From the NCBI GenBank assembly GCA_935421135.1, contig OW285195.1, positions 15,018,158 to 15,082,157 on the forward strand: a DNA stretch of 64,000 nt. The letters are read 5' to 3'. Origin of the DNA: Bugulina stolonifera (taxonomy: Eukaryota; Bryozoa; Gymnolaemata; Cheilostomatida; Bugulidae). Made by a program: the position numbers and the translations under genes. This document shows positions 11,703 to 23,700 of this stretch, in pieces. The stretch's first letter is position 1; every line of letters begins with the position of its first letter. A model generated the notes under the pieces. The model did not search any database. It was not told the DNA's origin and worked only from the letters and a program-made list of their open reading frames with translations.

Positions 11703-13596
11703 ATCAGAAGTCTACACTGCTAACATCGTAGATCACGGTAACAGAATCTACACCACACAGTGTACAAGCATTCGAGATCAAGGTGCTGACAACAGGACCT
11801 ACAGACAGCATACTCTTACTACAGACTGCTTACACCTGGTGAGTCCCAAGTACTTTAACTCTAATCAAATGTTGTAACAAATAACCCCATGGAACTTGGT
11901 TATGTTACTCCATTCTCCAAATACATGTTACAGTATTTCGTTTTCTAAACCTTTGAAATTCTGAGGAAGAAAAGGCTATTGTTATACTGATGAGTTCTTC
12001 TATAAAATAGCACATTATTGGGAGGGAGAAATTAAGTTTTCTATCAGTTTATAGTAATGTAACGGTCGTCTAACTGGGCCGAGTGGGGACCCAGTAGGTG
12101 TAGACAACTCCTATTGCTGGTCATTCCTTGTCTTTATCAACTTATGCTAATAAATAGGCATGACTACACTTCAGAGCCAGGCATCCCTTAGCTTTCTAAT
12201 GCGGGTATCTAGCGAGTAGCTGTCTCCTAGGAGAGTATTCCAACAGTAGAAGTAGTTTTCTAGACTAACAGCATGTGCAGTGGATGTACAGTAGGTATAT
12301 TTAAATCCTAAATATAAGATGTGTATGCTGTCTCTTTTATAGGTACAAACCATGTGATCTCACTTCCGACGATGGCCGGCTGGCAACAGCTAAAACTTGA
12401 CGGTCCAGAGTAAAAACACAAGGTAAATATGTACATACTGTGAGATGAGACAATAGCTAATCAAGGTAAGTGCATTAACAGATATTTATGTAAGCATCCA
12501 ATTACATAAATACAAGAGTTATGGGTAAGTGCCATTATCACTGTCCTTCTGTCTGATGTTGTGGGGTCTGTGTGGCCGTCTATTACAATAATTCCATTTT
12601 TCTGTGGATTTGACCCAATAAAGCATATAACTTAGTTCATTTCTAACTAGGAATTCATCAGATACCCTTTTACTGAGTGTGTAATTGTTATTTTGACACC
12701 AGGCAACAAAGACTGAGGATGGACTAATGACAAAGTATTAATCATGTGAAATAATTATATTGTACAGGATAGGGGTTCAAAGACAATGTTGCACCTGTGA
12801 AACATGGGGCCTCACAGGGGTAACATTGCATTCATCTTTTGATGTAATTTTCTAGTAATGCACACTTGCTGAGATAGAAGCAAAGGAATATTAAATAGTC
12901 ATTGTTGATACCTCATCATTTTCCATTTAAACCTTTGAACCCACAATGGCAGCCGCATCGACCAATGAACTGTTTCTAGTGAGGGCTTTATGCCTAACAT
13001 GTAGTATTCAAGCTTGTCACAAGCCAACATTGATGCCAGAGCCTCTTTTTGGCTGAATATTATACTCGTATGCAGTAGCATTACTCTATAAATTGCGTGT
13101 CGGCGTATGTGAGATGATAATATTAGCTTTTCTACACACCATTGAAATGTGGGAGAGCAATAGTAATACCTGAATACTTTATATGGAGAATTCACTTCAA
13201 TCAATATGGTATGATATATGATACCATTTCCTTGGTCATTGTTGAGGTTTAAACAACATAGCCTCACAAGTGTGCTCTATATTCCCTTTTCCCTTCAACA
13301 TTATTTGATTTGCTGATTGACTTTTGTTAATGGTACTAACCCAATTACTTACAATCAACTTTCTCCAGAGAAGTTTAGCCAACTAATTGTTCCCATTTAT
13401 TATTATACTTACATAAAATGCTCTAACCTGCATTCTATGTCCGTATGTATGTCTTACCTTGTATAATTTTTGTTCCATAGGACCAATGGCCAACCTGACG
13501 AATCATGGGATTCGCTCAGAAGGAAAAATCCTGTGATATAACCAGCATGGCTTTCAGAGGGTCAGGAACAACAACAATCTGAAGGTTTCTACTGAG
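11703..13596 (+). other. Possible non-coding exons upstream of copy B
   Basis: Three segments have exon-like borders: 11,703-11,838 (TTTGCAG|ATCAG to CACCTG|GTGAGT), 12,343-12,422 (TTTATAG|GTACA to CACAAG|GTAAAT) and 13,481-13,596 (CCATAG|GACCA to TGAG|GTAAGA). The first is open in one frame for its full length, but the three do not join into one reading frame. They may be exons of a long non-coding RNA or 5' untranslated exons of the Roco-caspase gene. Support is splice-site shape only. Confidence 0.25.
12899..13100 (-). mobile_element. Degenerate Ty3/gypsy-type RNase H fragment
   Basis: In the minus-strand ORF 12,899-13,267 the C-terminal part reads SQKEALASMLACDKLEYYML followed by a GIKPSLET segment and then VQRFKWKMMRY. 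This matches the order of the RNase H region of Ty3/gypsy polyproteins (a KEALA helix, a GxxFxxxTDH strand, then an RxxRFxLxLMxY helix). The TDH motif is altered to TVH and a loop is missing, so it is a decayed fragment. No reverse transcriptase or integrase was recognised next to it. Confidence 0.55.
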
Positions 13597-13655
13597 GTAA
13601 GAAGAATCACAAGCTACCACATAATCTGCTGAGCAGAGTGTTCCGAGAGTTCTAC

Positions 13656-14364
13656 AATCAGTCTCATGTATCCTCCATCCAATCAGTCTCATGTGTCCTC
13701 CATCTAACCAGTCTCATGTGTCCTCTATCCAACCAGTCACATGTGTACTCCATCCAACCAGTCTCAGGTATCCTCCATCCAACCAGTCACATGTGTACTC
13801 CATCCAACCAGTCTCAGGTATCCTCCATCCAACCAGTCTCAGGTATCCTCCATCCAACCAGTCTCATGTGTCCTCCATCCAACCAGTCTCAGGTGTCCTC
13901 CATCCAACCAGTCTCAGGTGTCCTCCATCCAACCAGTCTCAGGTATCCTCCATCCAACCAGTCTCAGGTCTCCTCCATCCAACCAGTCTCATGTGTCCTC
14001 CATCCAATCAGTCTCAGGGGTCCTCCATCCAACCAGTCTTATGTGTCCTCTATCCAACCAGTCTCAGGTGTCCTCCATCTAACCAGTCTCAGGTGTCCTC
14101 CATCTAACCAGTCTCATGTGTCCTCCATCTAACCAGTCTCATGTGTCCTCCATCCAACCAGTCTCATGTGTCCTCCATCCAACCAGTTTCAGGTGTCCTC
14201 CATCTAACCAGTCTCAGGTGTCCTCTATCTAACCAGTCTCATGTGTCCTCCATCCAACCAGTCTCATGTGTCCTCCATCCAACCAGTTTCAGGTGTCCTC
14301 CATCCAACCAGTTTCAGGTGTCCTCCATCCAACCAGTTTCAGGTGTCCTCCATACAACCAGTCT
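13656..14364 (+). repeat. 25-bp minisatellite, about 28 copies
   Basis: The unit contains CCATCCAACCAGTCTCA followed by GGTGTCCT or TGTGTCCT. Because the unit has no stop in any forward frame and 25 is not a multiple of three, long ORFs run through it in all three forward frames, giving a 25-residue period. These are treated as by-products of the repeat, not genes. The array ends about 360 bp before the start codon of the Roco-caspase gene. Confidence 0.9.
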
Positions 14365-14722
14365 TTCTCCTAAAATACACTGACATGCTCACAATCACAC
14401 CAGGTGAGGGGCCGATGGTCAGTCTATATTAGGCTTCAAGAGGGACGACTAGGACATAACAGTATCGACCCAAGGTCTGCTACAAATTTTTCCACCCTAT
14501 AGCTAGAAGAACGATGGCAGGCCATAAGGCTAGTGTTTGCTTGGTTGGCCTTGCTCCCTCTCTCCGGAGCTCTGGCTGTATGCTGTGTGGCTACCCAACC
14601 GGACACAACAATATATTATATTCACATTTACTGGGTTAGGACAGACATGTATTAATTAGGTCTATGTAATTATATCATAATATATTATATGTATGTACAG
14701 GTGGTAGTTACTAGATGGTAAC

Positions 14723-17700
14723 ATGGGTTCTTGTCTGATGAAGAGGCGCAGTGTGGAGAATAGTCTCATATCTAGACTATCCAATCTGGTGACTATACAC
14801 AGACGCAGACCTCGTGAGTGATAAGTTAATAATTATACTACCAACGTCAATCATGTAGTCTACTTTATTGTTAGAGTAGACAACTCCTGATTCCATGTAC
14901 AAACTAACTAATACTCTATACTAAACTGTAGAGTATAGTATATACATATACATGTAGGTGCTGGTTTACTGACTCATACAGAATTATATGGAAATACAGA
15001 CTTATATGATGATTAGAATACTGAATTCCACTGAGTTATTATATCTGTATAATAATACTGTCATTGTAATACAGTGTACTCATGTTACATAAATAGTATA
15101 GTGTGTATTATGTTATATCATCAGCTATGTAATGTTAGTATAAATATTGTTTACCTGTAACATATTATCTCTGTAGCATATCGTGTGTGGTTCAGACACA
15201 CTGGTATGGAGCTACCTGATAGGTGGACATACGAACGTACACATGAATACGCACTGGATGAACTGAAGAGAGTGACTGAAGGTCATAAGGTCACTCACAT
15301 GGTAATAAAGTCCCATATTCCACCTGACATACATCTGATAGCTCCAGAGTTGTCTCACCTTAGTCTGAGTGGAATAACATACAACTCTGATCTGTCATGG
15401 TAAATAACGTACATTATATTATGTAATACATAGCAGAAGTACCACATCTGTGTTACCAGACAGGTCTAGGCCTAAATACAAGTATACTACAATGTATATA
15501 AAAGTGGATACAAATGTACACATGTACATTGTATCTCAAGGGAACTTCCATTATATCAAAAGACCAGTGTTTATCTGGTAATTTTGTATAATTTTACACC
15601 AGACTCTCCACCCTCCATGTAGATAGATGTACATGTATATTATTTCTAGCACAGTCTATTATAGTAACAGTGTATCACTTACTTCCATGTGTATACATTA
15701 ATATGTATCATCCCATGGATTATTATATAATAGTAAAATATGCAATATGCACACTGTATACTAGTAATGGTTTCCTACTATATCTTGTTATTAGCCTTAG
15801 TTCCTACTAACATTCTGTTTGGTCAGTATTCAGTAACAAATTGACCTGAATCGCAGGCTATTTATTGTACCTCTGCTGTACATAATTTATATTCTACCAA
15901 TTCCACTATATCCATGTTATTGTGTATAATATTGTAGTATGTCTAAGCTGAATAAACTAGAAGTACTGGATATGTCTGGTAATAACTTTGGATCTGAAGG
16001 TATACCAGATATATTCACTGACATGGTAGCATTGAGGGAGTTGGATATTAGTGAGTGTAGGCTAACGGCTCTGCCAGTGAGGTAAGTATATATCATAATA
16101 TACACTACTTATCATATAATAATACAATATGTACACTTACAATACACTGTATACTAGTAATGGTTTCCTACTAAATCTTGTTATTAGCCTTAGCTCCTAC
16201 TAACATTCTGTTTGGTCAGTATTCAGTAACAAATTGACCTGAATGCCAGACTATTTATTGTTCGTCTGCTGTACATAATTTATATTCTACCAATTCCACT
16301 ATATCCATGTTATTGTGTATAATATTGTAGTATGTCTAAGCTGAATAAACTGGAGGTACTGAGTATGTCTAGGAATAACTTTGGATCTGAAGGTATACCA
16401 GATATATTCACTGACATGGTCGCATTGAGAAAGTTGCATATTAGTGTCTGTGGGCTAACAACTCTACCAGTGAGGTAAGTATATATCATAATGTACACTA
16501 CTTATCATATAATAGTACAATATGAACACTTACAATACACACTGTATACTAGCAATGGTTTCCTACTGCTAAATCTTGTTATTAGCCTTAGTTCCTACTA
16601 GCATATTGTTTAGTCAGTGTATATGGTTTTATTACTAATGTAGCACTGGTAACAATCATAGTATTTTGGGCTTTTTGGTAATGACTGACCTGCCCTGTTA
16701 GACCTGCTTGCTTTGCTATGAGTTTCACTGGCAGTAAATCAGCAGTAGGTTGGGTTCCTAGTAGGAACTAAGGCTAGGAATATCTAGGGCAGTTATTTGT
16801 CACAATAATAGATAGAATATGACAGGGTGATGTTCTGTCCTCACACTTGTAATAATATAACTGTATATATTACATGGTATAAGTTTGCTATTACAATAAA
16901 GTGGTTAGTCCTTAGTTATCATCTGCTACTCTTTACTGTCCACTTGACTAGATAAATACACTCTGTACTCTACCCTGTGTCAGTTCTAGTGTGTTTTAGT
17001 CAGTAGGCCCTGCTCTACCCAGCCTTATCACTAACAATATGCTACTAATAGGGTTTCATGTAAATCTAGTATTAGCCTGAGTTCCTATGATTATTGTGAC
17101 AGACCGGCCGACTGATCCGACACCCAGACCAACCTATGCCGAGGTCTATTGTCACTCCTCAATGACTCTAAAAAGGCCTTAGTGTCTAGGCTACTTAGGA
17201 ACTAACTACACACCGACAATATCTTATACATGCATGGACATTACACTATCATCTTACTATTATAATCAATTACTGTATACATAGTGTGCCTTATATTGTT
17301 ATTATTAGCCAATCAGGCTGTTCCATTTCCTACATGATTCAATTATACAATGTGTGCAAGTACTTATTATCCTGATTGCTTTCTCTAAGTCTTTTACCTG
17401 TATACTTTTGGGGCCGATGTGTCAGAACACGGCCATACTTATATATAGTCCCTTCTGGGATATTGTAAGCACCTTTTTTGCAAGGCCGACCATTTTGGTG
17501 GCCGACGTCGGGCGGAACTTCACCATGTTGTTACGCAAGTTCCGGCCCGATACCTTATCGTACCTTTTTTCCAGAAGTATCTTATGTATAAAAGGCAGCA
17601 CATTTGTTGTATCAAGTCAGTTGTTGATTGCGCTCTAATAAAGCAACATCTCCTAACTCAACCTAGAGTCTTACTCTTGCAGGCAGGCTGCTCCACCCAC

Positions 17701-20700
17701 AGGTCTTCTTAGACCTAAGCGGCCGAGCTCACTCCATACTCGTTTAAGTACTCTTTCTACACTACTTGTGAGTTCTACATCATCGGACTTGAGCCGATCC
17801 CGGATTCCTCATGAATCTAGCGTCAGGTCTAAGCCCTTAGATCAGTATTACTTCTTTCTACACTCCTTTGGAGTATAAACCTACAGACCTCCGTCGACCC
17901 TGGACTCCTCTATGAGTCTCAGCCTCGGCCTACGTCTCTATCAACAATCACAGAGCTTAACTAGCTGTTCACTCTTTATGTAATGTGTGGAAGTTACCTT
18001 GGCAGCCCACTACCAACTACCAAGCACTTCCCGTACCGGTGCCTACATCGGCACTCGTACGTCATCATACACTTAAAACATTACAATATTCTATTTAGTC
18101 ATTGTTAGTGCATAGAATTACCTTCCCTAGAATGATTACTTATCAGGTGACCACTGCTAGTATGGAACAAATGGAAGAAGGTAGTTTATTCACTGTTTAT
18201 ATTAGCAACCAGTGCAGTTGTATGCCACGTGGAAAATTGTTGGAAGGAGATTTCAATGCTTTACCCGATTTTTTGCCCAAATTTTACTACAGAACATGGT
18301 GGATAAAAATCAGATCTTATACTTTGGTTTAAAGCTTTATGACTATAATAAATTTGACCACTTGTTATGATGCGCGAGTCAGTGGGATGCTCTATCCTTT
18401 GTGGTAAATAGGCCTATCTATTACTTACACAAACACATGTATACATGGATGTGTACATTTTATATGATAAACATTTATTACATGTATGTGTGGTTTACTA
18501 TGGATTATCTGCAGCTACTGCACATGCTGAGCATATATATATATTTACATGTAGGTTATAAATTATATTTTATGGCTGTTGGTGCTGTGCTAATAACAGT
18601 TAGCAAAGAACCACTTATAATAGACATGCATGTGCAATATATATACATGTGATGTACAATGTATTGTATGTATTTTAGTATGAAGAGTCTGCAGCACCTA
18701 CAGACACTGTATATATCATATAACCTCTTCACCACTTTACCTGCTGTTATGTGTGAGTTGAAGGATCTACTAACTCTAAATATCCATAGCAATCACTCTC
18801 TAGTGTCTCTGGATGCTAAGATACTACAGCTGACCCAGCTTCGGGATTTGAATATTGATGAATGCGAAGCTCTTACTTATCCACCTGCTGAAGTGTGTCA
18901 ACGTGGACTTTCGGCTATTAGACAGTACTACACGGATCTAGCTGAAGGTGAGGGACAGAACTTACCATTGGTTACCATCGCTATTATAGGTAACACCAAG
19001 GCTGGAAAAACTAGTCTAGTCAAAACATTGCAAAGTGAAGAAAGGAAAAGAGTTCTGACAAATCGTGATGTTGATGCTGTAGTGGATGAAGCAACCAAAG
19101 TGTTCAATGTGGAGGAGGTGAAAGTGAATGATGCCGTATTGAGACTTATTGATATGGGAGGACAGGATGTGTACCACATTACGTATCAACTTACATTGAA
19201 ACAGAACTGTATACCCATCATAGTGGTGAACATACAGCAATACAAGGAGCTTTCAGTTGCCTCCAGTCACAGAGAAGCGGTGAGAAGACTGGCCTTTGAT
19301 TGGTTGTCACACCTCTACTTGTCTACCCCTGATCTCGGTCCTCCAAAGCTGGTCTTCACACACAAAGATAAATTCTTTTTCACTCATGTGACTGAACTGA
19401 GGGAAACGTTTCTTGCAACTGCTGAGACCTTGCGGAAAGAAATCATTGAGGAAGAGAAACAGCTTGGTAAGCACTTGACACTGATGAAGCATTTCTCTAA
19501 CACCGAGACACCTCTCTTTGCACCTGAAGATATTTATGAAGTCGGTGACGAAGAGGGTGACTACACCGTGTATGATTCAATAAAATCAAACATTTTTCAA
19601 GCAAGCCGCAAGTTTGTCAAAACTCTGCCTAAGCTCTGGGAAGACGTGAATGATCAAGTCTTGTCTTTGCAAACAGCATACAGTACCGTGGCTGAAATCC
19701 TCGCCATCTTACATGAATCAGGCAAAAGTGTCACGGAAGAACAACTGAAAACAATTCTGAATTACATGCATGACTGCGGTAAGGTGTTGCATTATGAGAA
19801 AACTGAAGCTCTTCAACGATACATCTTCCACAAGATAGAAGTGGTTACCAAACTGCTTACAGTTTTGTACCATCATGGTGAAGAAATCTGGCAAGAGCGA
19901 CTTGAGAAGTTCCGACCTTGTGTTGTGATGGATCATCCTGTTGAGAAAAGACATTACGAAGCCTTTGTTTCTTCTTTCAGAGAAGGTGGAGTCATGGATG
20001 AGCGTCTTCTTCGCTACTTGATAACATCCGAAACTGCTTTCCAAGATTATGCTGCATTTAAAATAGCCATCATCTTATTGCAAACCTTCCGTCTGCTGCA
20101 CGGACCGCTTCCGCTCCAGTCCAAGAACTGTTGTATCGTCCCTTATTTCTGTTCTGACTATCAACAAACCTGGTTAGAAAATAACGAAGATGTCACCTTA
20201 CGAATGGAGATTCTCTTCCAAGGACTAGCTCTCCCACAATACGTGTACCATCAGATGGTAGTTGACGTTTTGCGAATGTTTCCCGGCAGTGAGAGTTCAG
20301 TCGAGGTGAAGAGAAATGGAGTTGAGGTCTTTCATGATAGTTCCCTCATGCATCTTATTCATGACTATCAATCCAGGAAAGTGACTCTCCAGGTATCTTC
20401 AGCAGTAGAGGTCATCTGTCAGTCGTGGACAAACATTGTCAACATCACCAGAAGGATCTCCGGGCAAGTGAAGGAGACATGGCCAGCTAGTAGATTGGTT
20501 CACGAATTCCTCTGTCCTCACTGTCTACTAAAAGGTTCCTCTCATCCCAAGAGACAGGTTCCTCCTACCTGGTGTGATGGTTACTCCTCAGCTGATCCTC
20601 CAACTCACGGAACCCAGAAGGGTATGCTAACTGTTCTCTGTGGTAAAGAGAAGGTACCAAGTCCTCTACTATATCCATGTAAGTGATAGATATTGCTTGT

Positions 20701-23700
20701 TCCATATTGGTCATGTGACTATGAGACACCCAATCCGTGAGTCTTCGCGGGGTAATTTCGAAAGCTGAATCATAATGCCTCGTGCCTGTAGCCCCACCCG
20801 CCCACCCACCCTTCGTCGTACCTCCACTAGCTTATTGTACTGCTACTTAGGCTAAGGATTCTTATCTTACCTTCCACTATCTGTCAAAGATGCAAATAGC
20901 TAACAACAATATTCCACAATTACCTACTAATTATGTATCAGGACTCTCTCATCTACATGATTGTGTAATATTTACATTTATATTCCTGTGTAATGCAATA
21001 TACGGAGTTATCTCCCATGTTCAGGTTACTCACTGAATATTGTGGAGACAGAGAAACTTAAATCTGTGGTGAAGGAGCTGAAGGAAGAGAGAGAATCTGT
21101 ACAACCTTCAACAAGTCAGTCTATCAGATGTATATGTGTATATGTTATATGTACATGTAGTAGAGGGGGAGATGTGCAGCCCAATGGTAACACTCTTGTG
21201 TTATTTTTCCTGCCGTTTAACTCTTGCAATTTGTATGTTGGAATAGTAAAGGGAATGTTTTAGGTAGCATCACTTATTGGATGAACATTTCATTGTTCCA
21301 ACATTCAACCAATAGAAAGACATTATTCAGTTACAAGGTAGCATAACTCTCAATCAGAACGGGACCCTGTTTTTTCGGTATCTGGGCAACGTTTTTCAGA
21401 GCAAACCTTCACATCTTTCTTCTATTTCCTTTGCTCTCCCGGGGGTGTAATATCAATATTAACATGGGGTCTCATCTACATTGTATACTGCTATTGAAGG
21501 CATAGTACCGTATATTCATGTATAATATTGTAATAAATGAGTTATTCATCATGTTCAGGTTCATCAGTGAGTGAAGTAGAGACAGAGAAACTTAAATCTG
21601 TGGTGGAGGAGTGGAACGGAGAGAGAGCGTCTCTACTACCCTCAACAAGTTAGTCTATCAGATATATATTATGTTATCTAGTTATGACATCATCACTGAG
21701 TTGTATATATATGTGTATGATGTGGACAGAGTCACACATTTGTGAGTATATTGTGATAAGCAAATTTACTTTGTAGAAGATACTACCTATTGTACATTTA
21801 TTATATAACAAAGATAAGTATTGTTTGTTTGTAAAGATGTTGAACCGAGACCACCTACCTCAACCATTCCTCTCCAGCGTCCTAAACTACAAGCTGCTGC
21901 TGCTGCAGAGGACGAACTTAGTGACCTTTCTGATGATGGCGAATATCTGATACCTGATAATGATCCTGGAAAGCAAATGGTTTCTCTCGCACAGCGTGTT
22001 GTACCTACCACATTACCCAAGATCCAAAGACTGTTCCACAATACAGATAAAGTAAGTAGAGAATCAGCCTGTACTGAAGATTTGTAATAAATATCTGTAC
22101 TGTGGGGTAGTTCATTGCAATAGTGGCATCATGTATCTACTATTGTAAGATTGTATGTCACAGGTGTTCAATATGACAAAGATTAGAGGAAGAGCTCTGA
22201 TAATCAACAATCAAACATTTCCACACTCTCCAGAAAGAGTCGGTTCTGAAGCTGATGTCCAGAACTTGGAGGATATGCTGAAAGCATTCAATTTTAAAGT
22301 CAGCATCCAAGCAAATCTCTCTGCTGAGGTACTAACTCTAATCCCATAAGACATTTCCTAAGCAGTAGGTGATGAGGGCACAATTCCTATAACCCATGAA
22401 TAACACAACTCCAATGTGGCTGGTAGTGAAAGCAGACAGTCTTTGGTAGTGGTGGTGCAGGAGCACTTGTATTTCTGCAGACGATGAATTACATTCATAA
22501 CTGATTTTCTCTGGATGCCACTGACTAGCATTATGGTATCCCATTTTCCAGATGTGTAGCTTCCTTTAGCAGATTTGTTCCAAAAAACAGAGTTATGCTC
22601 GATTGCCATCAGACACTCTCTGGTAGTGGTGGTGCAGGGGAACTTGCATTTCTACAGACTGGTAAATTGTTATATTTACAACTGGTAGTTTTTGGTTGCC
22701 ACTGCCTGTCATTGTGGTATTGCATCTACATGAAGGACATTGGCTGCTCTTCATTCATATACCACTGAATGATTCATCATACTCTACCTCTTTACAGGAC
22801 ATACTCCTTGTTATCAAGAAAGAGGTCAAGGATAAACGTCACGCTGATTATGGAACCTTCTGGTTGTTTCTCTGTTCTCATGGAACCGAGTCTAACCACA
22901 TTTATGGTTCAGATGATGTACTGGTTAACCTAAAGGATGTCTATGATCTACTCACACCTCTCAACTTTCCTGGAATGGCAGAGAAACCCAAACTTGTAGT
23001 CATTCAGGCCTGTGCTGGAGGTAAGTGTATTTATGTTTATCAATATTCTTTCGCATAGTTTGTATCTGTTACATATTCAATGTATTGTAGCTTTATTAAT
23101 AGACATGGGAGTAGATTGTATAATTACTAGATGTGTGTTCAACTACCTGGTGTTACTATGAAATAGTAGACCTGTCTACTGGGTTTGTTGATGACATCAC
23201 TCTCGTAGGAGAGTCACAGCATGCTCTTTAGGGTTCAGGAATTTGTGTCAGAGTCTTCATCAAGTAGTTTCCGTAAGGAGTTGTAACAGTTGGATTTAGA
23301 TGTGGAATATGTCATACATTTGTGGCACATAAACCAACATAAACAACCCATGGAACTACGTTAGTAAGACCCACACCATGCATATCTGTAACTCATGGTC
23401 ATTCATTTTCATTGCATCATAGCCTTCGTTCCATAATTGACTTTTACAGTTTTGTTGTAACGGGTACGATCCCACCCATTTTTGGCACTATGTCACTGAG
23501 GTGAAGTTGCTACCATTTGATGACCTATTTTCAAAGGACTCATATTTGACTAGTCCGTATATTATGCACATTACATCAAGTATATCCTGTAGTATATCTG
23601 TATAATGTCTACTCTTATTCCACCAGAGAGAGTAGATGGAGGCGAGAAAGGTCTACACAAGGCTGTACCTGAGGATGACTCAGCCTCCAGAACCACTGAA

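Noticed and set aside
17354..17638. 94-residue ORF inside the intron of the Roco-caspase gene
   Set aside because: It lies within the solo LTR and has no recognisable domain.
18401..18652. Tyr-rich ORF before the large Roc exon
   Set aside because: Low-complexity AT-rich intron sequence with no splice support.
22430..22700. Two similar GGTAGTGGTGGTGCAGG segments in a caspase intron
   Set aside because: A plain local duplication of about 175 bp spacing with no ORF or splice role; not strong enough for a finding.
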